The position numbers were made by a program, and so were the translations under genes. This document shows, piece after piece, positions 53,864 to 62,125 of a DNA stretch of 64,000 nt; positions within the stretch are counted from its first letter, which is position 1, and each line of letters begins with the position of its first letter. The notes beneath the pieces were generated by a model, which saw nothing but the letters and a program-made list of their open reading frames with translations, made no database searches and was not told the origin of the DNA. The stretch comes from Rhizobium sophoriradicis. GTDB taxonomy: Bacteria; Pseudomonadota; Alphaproteobacteria; Rhizobiales; Rhizobiaceae. The DNA is taken from the NCBI RefSeq assembly GCF_003939025.1, contig NZ_RQIH01000015.1:62001-126000 (forward strand), written 5' to 3'.

Positions 53864-54217
53864 CTATTCGATGGCGTTAGGCGCTCTCGCCTCAATGGAA
53901 CGGACCCGACGCCAGTCGAGCCCCGCAAACAACGCTTCGAACTGGGCAGGTCCCAGGGTCATCAAGCCGTCCCGGATATCTGGCCAAGTGAACGTGTGCT
54001 CCTCCAGCCGCTTGTAAGCCATCACCAGACCGCTGCCATCCCAGTAGATTAGCTTCAACCGGTCCACCTTGCGTGACCGAAATACGAAGACGGTCCCCGT
54101 AAATGGGTCCTTGTGCAGCTCGTTTTTGACAAGCGCCGCCAATCCGTCATGCCCCTTGCGGAAGTCGACCGGCTTGGTCGCCACCATGATCCGGACGCGG
54201 TTCGATGGAAAGATCAT
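53864..54217 (-). CDS. tnpB: IS66-family accessory protein TnpB
   Basis: A 117-residue protein required for IS66 transposition, with the family start region MVATKPVDFRKGHDGLAALV and VFRSRKVDRLKLIYWDGSG. It overlaps tnpA by four bases. The frame is intact. Confidence 0.95.
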   Translation of the reverse strand: MIFPSNRVRIMVATKPVDFRKGHDGLAALVKNELHKDPFTGTVFVFRSRKVDRLKLIYWDGSGLVMAYKRLEEHTFTWPDIRDGLMTLGPAQFEALFAGLDWRRVRSIEARAPNAIE

Positions 54218-54600
54218 GCCGGAACCGCAAGGGCACGTGCGACAGCGGCGATCCGGGTGGCGGACGCGCCTTCTTCCAAACGTATCGTGACAGCACCGAC
54301 GATGATCTCGGGACGGCTGGCTTTCTTGATCGGCGGCTCCGAAACGGGTGGATCAACGATCACCGCAGCGAACTCCACCGCATCCTCGGGTGCAGGCAGA
54401 ACCAGCTTGCCCTGCCGTGCCATCGTTCTCCATGTGGACAGGTGGTTCGGCTTCAAGCCGTGGCGCTCTGCGACCTCATTGACCATCGCGCCTGGCCGAA
54501 GACTTTCCGAAACGATCTGCGCCTTGACTTCGTCCGGCCAATGCCGATGCATATCACGTCCAGACTTCTTGGTCGTGAGAAACTCAATTGTAGTCTCCAT
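54214..54600 (-). CDS. tnpA: IS66-family accessory protein TnpA
   Basis: A 128-residue DNA-binding protein with a helix-turn-helix (PGAMVNEVAERHGLKPNHLS). I start it at the ATG at 54600, which has AGGAG at seven bases; an upstream in-frame ATG at 54639 has none. It is the first transposition gene, close to the right end. Confidence 0.9.
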   Translation of the reverse strand: METTIEFLTTKKSGRDMHRHWPDEVKAQIVSESLRPGAMVNEVAERHGLKPNHLSTWRTMARQGKLVLPAPEDAVEFAAVIVDPPVSEPPIKKASRPEIIVGAVTIRLEEGASATRIAAVARALAVPA

Positions 54601-54683
54601 GGAGAAACTCCTGTTGCTCGTCCATGGATAGGCGATCACAGATCAGGGCTGCCAGAGCAACGTGGGAGCAGAACATCGGTTAC

Positions 54684-54691
54684 GTACGTAG
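54684..54691. repeat. Target-site duplication of the IS66 element, right copy
   Basis: GTACGTAG, identical to 51602-51609, follows the right terminal repeat directly. Confidence 0.9.
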
Positions 54692-54704
54692 CCAACTGCG
54701 CTGA

Positions 54705-55514
54705 TCAGAAAGTCTCCCTTGCTTCCAGCTGGAAATATTGCCCAGGAGAGACACCGAAGGCTGACCTGAACACCGCAATGAAGGCGCTGGGACCTGAGTA
54801 GCCGAGCGAGAAGGCGATATCGCCGACGCTTCGGCCGGCCGCGAGCCACTCCACCGCTTTGAGGAGTTTCGCCTGCTGACGCCAGGCGCGGAAGCTCATG
54901 CCTGTCTCGGATTGGAAATGGCGTTGGAAGCTGCGCGGGGACATGGCCGCACGTGACGCAAGTCCATCGAGTGGCCAATCGGCACCCGGTTCGTTCCGGA
55001 TGTCTGAAGCGATGCTCCGGAGGCGTTCGGATGCCGGCGAGGGAAGGGACAGCGGCGCGAGTGGACTCGTCTCAAGCTGGTCGAGAATGACGGCGACAAG
55101 CCGTTCGGCACGGGCACTGCCGGCGTCCGCACGAGGTATCTCCAGGAACGCCAGGATAAGTTCCCGCAGGAGCGGTGTCGTACCAATGACGGAGACCTGG
55201 GAGGGCAGGTTCACGACCGCGTCGGGGCGAAAGAAGAGGTAGCTGCGCTCCGTCTCCTGCAGGTATGTCACTTCGTGGAGGACGGCGGACGGCACGAATA
55301 CGGCACGTTCAGGCGGAACGATGAAGTAGCCACGCTCGGTCTCCAGCCTAAGCGAACCACGCACGATCTGGAAAAGCTGCGCGCGGTAGTGCGCGTGGAA
55401 AGAGTAGGTTCGTCCGGCAGGCTCTGCGCCACCCTGAGCCACAGCTGTGTGGGGATAATCTCCAAACCCGTCTTCCGGCAGATGAACGTTGGTCAGGTTG
55501 TCGCGGGCAATCAT
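54705..55514 (-). CDS. AraC-family transcriptional regulator
   Basis: A 269-residue regulator with an N-terminal cupin (YSFHAHYRAQLFQIVRG, VPPERAVFVPSAVLHEV) and a C-terminal double helix-turn-helix (LDGLASRAAMSPRSFQRHF, SVGDIAFSLGYSGPSAFIAVF). No target gene is directly downstream; the IS66 element begins 22 bases past the stop. The target may be the divergent DUF1127/methyltransferase pair or a distant gene. Confidence 0.92.
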   Translation of the reverse strand: MIARDNLTNVHLPEDGFGDYPHTAVAQGGAEPAGRTYSFHAHYRAQLFQIVRGSLRLETERGYFIVPPERAVFVPSAVLHEVTYLQETERSYLFFRPDAVVNLPSQVSVIGTTPLLRELILAFLEIPRADAGSARAERLVAVILDQLETSPLAPLSLPSPASERLRSIASDIRNEPGADWPLDGLASRAAMSPRSFQRHFQSETGMSFRAWRQQAKLLKAVEWLAAGRSVGDIAFSLGYSGPSAFIAVFRSAFGVSPGQYFQLEARETF

Positions 55515-55609
55515 GGCGTCTCACAGACATAAATTGACAGACTGCCGATAACACGTCGGATGGCATTTCACTAGATTGATATCACCGCTGAACAACTTGG
55601 ACGTAAGTT

Positions 55610-55861
55610 ATGACATTCGAACTCCGACAAGCTGAAATTTCCGATCGCTTTGCTCCAAGCTTTCTGACGAAGCTGGCAGCTTTGCGGTTTGGAGCGCCCA
55701 TCATCCTTGGCTGGTGGCAACGGCGCGAAACAGAAGAGGCACTACAGTGGCTATCGGACCGTGATCTGGCGGACATAGGCGTCGCGCGCCATGAGATCCG
55801 CGCGGTGGCGCGATTGCAAGCGCAAGTGGATGCGATGTCCGCGAAGCGGCGGGCAAGGTGA
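55610..55861 (+). CDS. DUF1127-family small protein
   Basis: An 83-residue protein with the family core LQWLSDRDLADIGVARHEIRA near the C-terminus. Small DUF1127 proteins in alphaproteobacteria have been linked to phosphate, carbon and RNA regulation. This one has an extended N-terminus with a hydrophobic segment (FGAPIILGWW). The stop overlaps the start region of the methyltransferase, so the two are cotranscribed. Confidence 0.85.
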   Translation: MTFELRQAEISDRFAPSFLTKLAALRFGAPIILGWWQRRETEEALQWLSDRDLADIGVARHEIRAVARLQAQVDAMSAKRRAR

Positions 55862-55896
55862 TGGCACTACCGGTCTTCAAGCGAGAGGTAAGCAAG

Positions 55897-56631
55897 ATGC
55901 AAGACGACGGGCTTTTTGACGAAGAGGTTGCAGCAACCTACGATGACGATGGTGGCATCTCGGCCCCGGAGCTAGTTGATCCGGCCGTCAATCTCCTGGC
56001 CGAGTTTGCAGGAGGCGGGCGCGTCCTGGAGTTCGCGATCGGCACCGGCCGCCTGGCGCTGCCTCTCGCGCGGAAAGGGGTACAGGTGGAAGGCATCGAG
56101 CTTTCGAGAGCGATGGTGTCTCGCCTTCGCGCCAAAGAGGGCGGCGCGGAAATTCCGGTAGTGATCGGCGACATGGCCACCACTCGTGTCGAGCGGCGCT
56201 TTTCCCTTGTTTATCTGGCCTTCAACACGATCAATAACCTGACGTCGCAGGAAGCTCAGGTCGCTTGCTTTTTAAACGCGGCCGCGCATCTGGAAACTGG
56301 TGGACACTTCCTGATCGAGGTTGGCGTCCCGCCGCTTCAGCGGCTTCCGCTCGGCGAGACGATCCTGGCATTCGACCGCTCCGAATCGCATTGGGGCGTC
56401 GACGAGTACGATGTGGTAAACCAGAACTTCTCATCTCACCACATCTGGTTCCGGGACGGAAGCTATAGGCACTTCTCGGTCCCGTTTCGTTATGCTTGGC
56501 CAGCGGAATTCGATCTTATGGCGCGGCTGGCCGGCTTGAAACTCAAAGACCGATGGGGCGGATGGAAAAAGGAGCCATTCACAAAGGTCAGCGATCGACA
56601 TGTCTCCGTTTGGCAGAAGATCGCAGATTAG
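55897..56631 (+). CDS. Class I SAM-dependent methyltransferase
   Basis: A 244-residue enzyme with the SAM-binding motif VLEFAIGTGRLALPLA and the acidic residue in VEGIELS. FSLVYLAFNTINNLTS is the following strand/helix. The ATG at 55897 has GAGAGG upstream; the ATG at 55861, overlapping the DUF1127 stop, is an alternative. Substrate unknown; it resembles small-molecule methyltransferases. It follows DUF1127. Confidence 0.85.
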   Translation: MQDDGLFDEEVAATYDDDGGISAPELVDPAVNLLAEFAGGGRVLEFAIGTGRLALPLARKGVQVEGIELSRAMVSRLRAKEGGAEIPVVIGDMATTRVERRFSLVYLAFNTINNLTSQEAQVACFLNAAAHLETGGHFLIEVGVPPLQRLPLGETILAFDRSESHWGVDEYDVVNQNFSSHHIWFRDGSYRHFSVPFRYAWPAEFDLMARLAGLKLKDRWGGWKKEPFTKVSDRHVSVWQKIAD

Positions 56632-56794
56632 CGCAGGGAGATGATGCGCGGCACTATTGCCGATTTCTGGGCCGGAAGAGGTGTTGGCATTGATACGTGC
56701 ACCCTGCGTCATAACCCAGCCGGCGGCGCGATCGTCATACGGAATCTTAGTTCCATAAACTGCATTACGCCAGATTCACCTTGTAGCCGCAAAG

Positions 56795-57235
56795 TTAGAA
56801 TGTCCTATTGCGGCGTTGAGAGTCCCACGGATTGATGAGTGCAATTCCCATGCCGTCGAAATCCTTGATATTGCGCGTGACCAGCGTCATGCGACGGGTG
56901 AAGGCTGTCGCTGCAATATAGGCGTCATTGATCGGTTTGGGATTGGGCACATGCCATCGGGCCGCCTGAACCGCCGCCGCCTCGTCCAGAGGCAGGATAC
57001 GGCCGGAAAACACAGCGAGAACGCTATTTTCCAGCCAGTTGCGCAGTACCGTCCCGGAGGCGGCATCATTATGCTCCACCAGCCGAACGCCAATCTCCAG
57101 TTCGTGCAGGACGACGGAGGAAATGAAGGTCTCGGCCGGATCGACGGTTTCGTTCCAGACCACGACATTGGGATCAGCCTTGCCGCTCGCGACCTTGCGT
57201 AGTTCGGAGACGACATTGGTATCGAGCAGCAGCAT
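56795..57235 (-). CDS. PIN-domain toxin (VapC-like ribonuclease)
   Basis: A 146-residue PIN protein. The acidic residues are Asp in LLLDTNVVSEL, Glu in VLHELEIGVR, Asp in INDAYIAATA and Asp in TRNIKDFDGMG, which make the metal site of a ribonuclease. The start overlaps the antitoxin stop by one base, the normal layout of a toxin-antitoxin pair. Confidence 0.93.
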   Translation of the reverse strand: MLLLDTNVVSELRKVASGKADPNVVVWNETVDPAETFISSVVLHELEIGVRLVEHNDAASGTVLRNWLENSVLAVFSGRILPLDEAAAVQAARWHVPNPKPINDAYIAATAFTRRMTLVTRNIKDFDGMGIALINPWDSQRRNRTF

Positions 57236-57489
57236 CAGGACAGATCGACCCGTTGGGCGTGTTCTGTGCGTTTCGGGAGCGGCAAGTCGATATCTTCCGC
57301 ACCCGGCGCCGCCAGCATGTCACCAAGCGTTCGCACCTTACCTGTGAGGCGCTTGTACTCGTCGAACGACAGGAGAACATGCGCAGGCCTTCCCCGATCG
57401 GTGATGATCACGGGCCCGTCCTTGGTGGCGCGCTTTGCGCGGCCAAGATCCTGATTGAGCTCTCGTCCTGAAAGCGTGGTGACGGTCAT
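57235..57489 (-). CDS. Phd/YefM-family antitoxin
   Basis: An 84-residue antitoxin. VTTLSGRELNQDLGRAKRA and GPVIITDRGRPAHVLLSFD form the Phd/YefM DNA-binding part, and the C-terminal tail should cover the toxin. The ATG at 57489 has GAGG at six bases. A perfect palindrome lies 11-32 bases upstream, the expected autorepression site. Confidence 0.92.
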   Translation of the reverse strand: MTVTTLSGRELNQDLGRAKRATKDGPVIITDRGRPAHVLLSFDEYKRLTGKVRTLGDMLAAPGAEDIDLPLPKRTEHAQRVDLS

Positions 57490-57499
57490 GATGAGCCTC

Positions 57500-57521
57500 A
57501 ATGTGGTTACGTAACCACATT
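57500..57521. promoter_or_regulatory. Perfect 22-bp palindrome at the toxin-antitoxin promoter
   Basis: AATGTGGTTAC is followed directly by its reverse complement, without a spacer. It lies just before the antitoxin start, where Phd-type antitoxin-toxin complexes bind to repress their operon. Confidence 0.75.
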
Positions 57522-57568
57522 TAATCCGCATGGACCGGGATTGCAAGGTGCAGCCCCCTCTAAGCCGC

Positions 57569-57596
57569 TAACGCCGCAAGATGTCCTGCGGCGTTA
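57569..57596. repeat. Perfect 10-bp inverted repeat with 8-base loop
   Basis: TAACGCCGCA pairs with TGCGGCGTTA across AGATGTCC. It lies between the toxin-antitoxin promoter and the 3-prime end of clpP. There is no T-run on either side, so it could be a weak terminator, an RNA stability element or a protein site. Confidence 0.6.
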
Positions 57597-57730
57597 ACAC
57601 CCGTTCTCCGGACGCTTGATGTCGGCATCTCTGCGCCAGGCGCGGGCATTGTGGCTGCCGCCCCTATTCTGTGACATGGCAGAAGTTGAGAAAACAAGTG
57701 TCGCTTTAATCGGGATTTTTGCGGCAAGGC

Positions 57731-58342
57731 TTATAGGCTGCTCGTGTCTTCCCGAACCTTCAGAATGCGGTCGATAAGACCCCATTCAAGCGCTTCCTCC
57801 GCCGTCATGAAGCGGTCGCGATCCATCCCGCGCTCAAAGTCTTCGTAGGAACGTCCGCAATGCTCCGCGTAGAGCCGCGTCATGCGTTGCTTGGTCTTTA
57901 AAATTTCCTCGGCATGAATCAGCATGTCGGAAGCCTGCCCTTGAAAGCCGCCGGAGGGCTGGTGAATGAGGATACTGGCATTGGGCAATGCTGCTCTTCC
58001 GCCGGGCTCGCCTGCCATCAGCAGGAACGATCCCATTGAACGAGCCGTCCCCATGCAAAGAGTATGAACCGGCGCACGGATGAAGCGCATGGTGTCGTAC
58101 ATGGCCAGGCCGCTGGTCACGACGCCGCCCGGCGAATTGATATAGAGGTTGATGGGCTTATGGGGGTTTTCCGCTTCCAGAAACAGAAGTTGCGCGCAGA
58201 CGAGCGCCGAGACGGTATCGTTCACCTCGCCATTAAGGAAGATAATCCGCTCGCGCAGAAGCCGGGAATAAATATCAAAGGATCGCTCCCCCCGGCTGGA
58301 CTGTTCTATAACCATAGGGACGAGTTGCATCGCTTCGCGCAT
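57731..58342 (-). CDS. clpP: ClpP-family serine protease, stand-alone paralogue
   Basis: A 203-residue ClpP. The catalytic Ser is in GTARSMGSFLL, the His in ILIHQPSGG and the Asp in GMDRDRFMTA, so the triad is complete. ClpP rings work with a Clp ATPase, but no clpX, clpA or tig is adjacent, so this is likely one of the extra ClpP copies of rhizobia. The usual AASMG is changed to ARSMG beside the catalytic Ser. GGAGG precedes the ATG. The protein may associate with the main ClpP or act under stress. Confidence 0.92.
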   Translation of the reverse strand: MREAMQLVPMVIEQSSRGERSFDIYSRLLRERIIFLNGEVNDTVSALVCAQLLFLEAENPHKPINLYINSPGGVVTSGLAMYDTMRFIRAPVHTLCMGTARSMGSFLLMAGEPGGRAALPNASILIHQPSGGFQGQASDMLIHAEEILKTKQRMTRLYAEHCGRSYEDFERGMDRDRFMTAEEALEWGLIDRILKVREDTSSL

Positions 58343-58386
58343 CGGCGACCTCCAGGCTTCAGAATTTTGAGGGGAGGCTCGCCGTG

Positions 58387-58746
58387 TCAGGCGGCGAGCA
58401 TAAGGGGCGGGCTGTTGCTGTTTGCCGGCGCTCTTGCCATTCCATCGAATCTAGCGTCCGTCAGTTCGTGGACGATCCGAAGGCAAGTGCCACCAGTGGC
58501 ATTCGGGGTGATCGTGAACGTCACGGTGCTTTCAAGGAAAGGCGGGTTATCGTCACGCAGCTTGTAGCGAACTTCCTGGCCGGGGATGACGGCCATCGCA
58601 TCGGAATCAGCCAATGCCTCCTTCGGCAACCACCTTTCCCGAAGTTCGGGAATGGTGACGGCACGCCAGACCTTTTGCGGCGGATCGCCCAAGTCAAACT
58701 CCAACTCGACGCCGCTATCCTGCTCCTTGGTCTTCCCTTCGTTCAT
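58387..58746 (-). CDS. SRPBCC (AHSA1-like) ligand-binding protein
   Basis: A 119-residue protein of the START/AHSA1 fold: ELEFDLGDPPQKVWRAVTIPE starts the domain and TFTITPNATGGTCLRIVHEL covers its later strands. It begins with an ATG overlapping the ArsR stop by four bases. ArsR plus AHSA1 pairs are common and thought to respond to small hydrophobic ligands. Function unknown. Confidence 0.88.
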   Translation of the reverse strand: MNEGKTKEQDSGVELEFDLGDPPQKVWRAVTIPELRERWLPKEALADSDAMAVIPGQEVRYKLRDDNPPFLESTVTFTITPNATGGTCLRIVHELTDARFDGMARAPANSNSPPLMLAA

Positions 58747-59057
58747 TGATCCATGTCCTTCAGCAAGACTTTGAGTGCTGCGATACGCTCCGGCCAATAG
58801 GCGCGGTATTTTGCGAGCCACTGGGCGATGAGAGCCAATCCATCGGGATCGACTTCGTAATTTACGAAACGCCCCTGTCGTTCTTCCCTCACCAGCTTTG
58901 CACTGCGCAGCACTGCGAGGTGTTGCGACATCGCCGGCTGGCTGATGTCCATGCCGTCGCGCAAGGCGCTGGCGTTCATGCTTCCTGCCGCCAGCTTCTC
59001 GAAGATCGCGCGGCGGGTCGGGTCTGCCAAAGCTCGGAAGAAGTCATTCTCCACCAT
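58743..59057 (-). CDS. ArsR-family winged-helix regulator
   Basis: A 104-residue regulator. ALADPTRRAIFEKLA and MDISQPAMSQHLAVLRSAKLV are the ArsR helix-turn-helix and recognition helix. No cysteine metal-binding motif (CVC) is present, so it is not an arsenic sensor of the classical type. It is coupled to the AHSA1-like gene. An inverted repeat 8 bases upstream is its likely operator. Confidence 0.92.
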   Translation of the reverse strand: MVENDFFRALADPTRRAIFEKLAAGSMNASALRDGMDISQPAMSQHLAVLRSAKLVREERQGRFVNYEVDPDGLALIAQWLAKYRAYWPERIAALKVLLKDMDQ

Positions 59058-59064
59058 GCGGACA

Positions 59065-59082
59065 CATAAGCACGGACTTATG
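59065..59082. promoter_or_regulatory. Putative ArsR operator
   Basis: CATAAG-CACGGA-CTTATG is an inverted repeat ending 8 bases before the arsR start, a place and form typical of ArsR autorepression sites. Confidence 0.55.
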
Positions 59083-59182
59083 CGATTTGCAAGCTATTTC
59101 GAGGCAGCTTTCTGTTGCCGCGGAAATCCTAAGTTCAACGACTGACTATCAGCATCAATAAAGAATACGAAAACAGTTATCG

Positions 59183-60238
59183 TCAGGTGAGCTCCAGGGG
59201 CACGGAAACGCCGCGCCGCACGGCCTCTTCAGCGAGTCGCCTGGCGGTGCCGGCGGCAATCGGAATACCGTTGGACATACGTTGTACCGCCAGTTCGAAG
59301 CCGCGCTCGCCAGGAAGCCGCACAGCGTCCACGCCCTCAGCGGGGGGAAGGTCCTTGATAGCCGCCGCAAGCCGGCCCACCTCCGCGCCGACACCGTGTT
59401 CGAAACCGAACGCTTCGGGATGCAGCGCAACGGCCAGACCATTGAATCCTGCATCACGCTTCTCCGTCAGCGCGACCGAGATCAGTGGATTGCCGCCAAG
59501 CACGCTGACGAGAACCTCGATCATCAGCGAAAGTCCCGACCCCTTCGGACCCGCCATCGGCAGAACCGCCTTGACCTGCGAGGGATCGGTCGTCGGAACG
59601 CCGTTGACATCGACACCCCAGTCGGGCGGGATCGGCTGGCCCGCATCCTTGGCAGCCATCACTTTGCCCAAGGCAACGGCAGCGGTTGACATGTCGAGGA
59701 CAATCGGCCGCTCCGGATCATTGCCCGGAGCTCCGATCGCGAGGGGATTGGTGGAGACCCCCTCACCTCGTGCGCCATGATAGACCATCAGCGGCTTGGA
59801 GGCCGACATGACAATACCGACCAAACCGGCTCGGGCGATGCGTTCGGCGAAATAACCGACCGCGCCCGCATGACTGGTGCGCATAACCGAACAAAGACCG
59901 ATTCCGAATTTGCCGGCAAGCTCGACGGCCTTGTCCGTCGCCATCGCCATACCCGATGCGCCCGGCACGAGATCGCCATCCAGAACCGCAACGGCGGCAA
60001 ATTCACGTGAAAGCGTCGGCTGGGCATCGCCCTTCACGATACCCAGTTCGACCATCTCAATATAGCGAGGGATTCGCAGGACCCCATGCGAATCCGCTCC
60101 GCGCAGGTTGGCCCAAACCAAGTGCTCGGCGGACTGTCGGGCGTAATCGGCCCTGAAGCCACCCGCCTGGAGGAGTGCAGCAGCAAACGCCTCCAGCGCT
60201 TCCCGAAGGATCAGCTTCTTTGCAGGCGCAACCGTCAT
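59183..60238 (-). CDS. Malate/L-lactate dehydrogenase family (Ldh2) oxidoreductase
   Basis: A 351-residue NAD(P)-dependent enzyme of the Ldh2/MDG type. ADSHGVLRIPRYIE and MRTSHAGAVGYFAERIA hold the substrate His region, and STNPLAIGAPG with VLDMSTAAVALGKV is the cofactor region. Family members reduce or oxidise 2-oxo/2-hydroxy acids. The ATG at 60238 overlaps the hydrolase stop. It is the last gene of the ring-cleavage operon and could act on a hydroxy acid formed downstream of cleavage. Confidence 0.9.
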   Translation of the reverse strand: MTVAPAKKLILREALEAFAAALLQAGGFRADYARQSAEHLVWANLRGADSHGVLRIPRYIEMVELGIVKGDAQPTLSREFAAVAVLDGDLVPGASGMAMATDKAVELAGKFGIGLCSVMRTSHAGAVGYFAERIARAGLVGIVMSASKPLMVYHGARGEGVSTNPLAIGAPGNDPERPIVLDMSTAAVALGKVMAAKDAGQPIPPDWGVDVNGVPTTDPSQVKAVLPMAGPKGSGLSLMIEVLVSVLGGNPLISVALTEKRDAGFNGLAVALHPEAFGFEHGVGAEVGRLAAAIKDLPPAEGVDAVRLPGERGFELAVQRMSNGIPIAAGTARRLAEEAVRRGVSVPLELT

Positions 60239-61122
60239 GACGCGCCACCGAGTGGGGACGGGAAGAACTTGTCGAGCCAGCCCTTGATCATCATCTTCGT
60301 ACGTGGCGCATCGTTGGGCGCGAGCGGGAAATGCGCGGTCGTGTCGACCAGCATGAGTTCGGTCGGCTGTCCGGCCCTTTCGAACATGCGGATGGATTCG
60401 ACGGTCGGCGTAATGATATCGTTCGCGGTATGGAAGAGAAGCAGCGGCCGCGGCGCGATGTTGGCAATCACGTCGTCGGCGCGGAAATTGTACATCGACC
60501 ATGCCGTTTCGACGGGGATTTCCATGATCGCCTTGGGCGAGAGATTCTTGCGCAGCGGCTTCGGTATCGGAACGGCGTCGAAGCGGGACATCCAGAGGCT
60601 CTCGCCCGTTTCCTGCTTATGCTTGCGACCTTTCTCGAGAATGCCGATGAACTTGTTCCAGGAGTCCGGTGTCGGATGCTGGCCGCGAAACTTGCGCTCG
60701 CCATTGCCCCAGCCGCAGGATGAAAGGCAGCAGGCGAAGCGGTCGTCGACACCGGCAGTGTAGACAGAGACTGCCGCGCCGAAACTGTGGCCGGTAATGC
60801 CGATCCTTTTCGGATCGACTTCCTCGCGGCCGGCAAGGAAAGTGAGCGCGTTCTTGGCGTCAGCCACCTGATCGAAGCAACGGACCTGGGCACGTTCGCC
60901 CTCACTCTCGCCGCACGACCGGAAGTCAAACCGCAATGCGACATAGCCGAAGGCTTCCAGCATCTCCGCCTGGATCTGCGCGTGGCTCTCATCCTTGGAG
61001 CCGACGAAGCCGTGGCAAACGATGAAGGCGGGGAGTTTTCGGCCGGGCTGCCGCTTGTCCGGAATATGCAGGACTGCGGCCAGCTTAAGTCCGTCCGACG
61101 TGAAAGTCAGTTTTTCTTGCAT
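60235..61122 (-). CDS. Alpha/beta hydrolase, probable ring-fission product hydrolase
   Basis: A 295-residue hydrolase. The nucleophile Ser is in GITGHSFGAAVS, the likely acid is Asp in HTANDIITP, and the His is in DTTAHFPL; the oxyanion region is VCHGFVGSKDESHAQ. It resembles the dienelactone-hydrolase/acyl-hydrolase group. Being next to a VOC extradiol-type dioxygenase gene, it may cleave the ring-fission product. GAGG precedes the ATG. Confidence 0.88.
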   Translation of the reverse strand: MQEKLTFTSDGLKLAAVLHIPDKRQPGRKLPAFIVCHGFVGSKDESHAQIQAEMLEAFGYVALRFDFRSCGESEGERAQVRCFDQVADAKNALTFLAGREEVDPKRIGITGHSFGAAVSVYTAGVDDRFACCLSSCGWGNGERKFRGQHPTPDSWNKFIGILEKGRKHKQETGESLWMSRFDAVPIPKPLRKNLSPKAIMEIPVETAWSMYNFRADDVIANIAPRPLLLFHTANDIITPTVESIRMFERAGQPTELMLVDTTAHFPLAPNDAPRTKMMIKGWLDKFFPSPLGGAS

Positions 61123-61143
61123 GGTCTCTTACCTCGCATTCGG

Positions 61144-62046
61144 TCAGGCGATCTTGGTGAAGGGATGGAAATATTCGCGCCATTCAACCGGCGCCGGCGT
61201 GCCCCACACATTCATGTCGCGAACATTGCCGGGGCGATCGAGATTGGTGATGACGTTCGGCTCGAAATGTTCGTCGTCGGCGATGTGCGACATCGGGCCC
61301 GAGCATTCGATCATCATGCCGCTGGCATCCGTATAATAGGCATAGGTGTTATCGCCTGGACGATGACGACCCGGGCCCCACATGATCTGTCTGTCAAACC
61401 GGTCGAGAATGTCGCCAAGGCGGCAATACATGTTGAATTCGGTAAATTCGAAAGAGACGTGATGTAGTCCAGCGGCCGTCCCCTTGACCACACCAAGGAT
61501 ATGATGCTGTCGATTGCCGGCATACATCCAGCTCAGCGCATCGTTAACCATGCGTTCGGACAACTGCATTCCGGCAATCGCGGTCAATTGCGCGCGAGTC
61601 TTGGCCGGGTCCGGCGAGATCAGGTTGATGTGGTCGATGCGTCGCGGCATGATGCCGTTCGTGGGAAAGCGTTGACCTTTGATGTCGTTCCGGATCGGCG
61701 TGTGGATCTCGAATCGCAGCCCCTCCGGAGTAACGAAAGTGACGCCCCTATCGACGCAGGAAAGGGTCGGATCGCGCGAAACAATTCGGCACCCCGCACC
61801 TTCTATCCGCGAGGCCGCTTCTTCCACGTCGGCGGCGGTAAGAGCCTCCAGACCGATCGTATGCGCCGAGTTTTCGTCGCCGTGGACCAACACCAATTCG
61901 GCCATGCGTCCATTGGAGCTGAGCCAGGTTTGCACAGCATCGCGATAGGTCACCCTTAATCCGAGAATTTCGGTGGAATCGCGGATGACGGCGTCCGGGT
62001 TCGCGACGTTGACCTTCATGTGCCCGACGGCGTGCACGATGTGCAT
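61144..62046 (-). CDS. VOC-family extradiol dioxygenase-like protein (two-domain)
   Basis: A 300-residue two-module glyoxalase/bleomycin-resistance fold protein. The C-terminal module has the three expected iron ligands: His in PRRIDHINLIS, His in GLHHVSFEF and Glu in SGMMIECSG. The first module lacks such ligands, as in type I extradiol dioxygenases. It should open a catechol ring at the meta position. GGGAGG precedes the ATG. It is the first gene of a three-gene run with the hydrolase and Ldh2 genes. Confidence 0.88.
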   Translation of the reverse strand: MHIVHAVGHMKVNVANPDAVIRDSTEILGLRVTYRDAVQTWLSSNGRMAELVLVHGDENSAHTIGLEALTAADVEEAASRIEGAGCRIVSRDPTLSCVDRGVTFVTPEGLRFEIHTPIRNDIKGQRFPTNGIMPRRIDHINLISPDPAKTRAQLTAIAGMQLSERMVNDALSWMYAGNRQHHILGVVKGTAAGLHHVSFEFTEFNMYCRLGDILDRFDRQIMWGPGRHRPGDNTYAYYTDASGMMIECSGPMSHIADDEHFEPNVITNLDRPGNVRDMNVWGTPAPVEWREYFHPFTKIA

Positions 62047-62125
62047 GATCTGCTCCTCCCTTGGATTTCAATGCAAAGCTATGTCGATTGCCGTTTTGAT
62101 ACGTCAATTATCCGATTTCTGCAAG

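Larger units (their letters stand above)
51610..54683 (-). mobile_element. IS66-family insertion sequence with a passenger gene, about 3.07 kb
   Basis: The element has imperfect terminal inverted repeats, beginning GTAAGCGC at 51610-51635 and, read inward from the right end, GTAACCGA at 54683-54658; 20 of 26 positions agree. It is flanked by the 8-bp duplication GTACGTAG. Inside are tnpA, tnpB and tnpC in the usual IS66 order and an additional gene between tnpC and the left end. The length exceeds the usual 2.4-2.8 kb by about the size of that gene. It sits 14-22 bases past the stop of the AraC gene and disrupts no gene. Confidence 0.92.
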
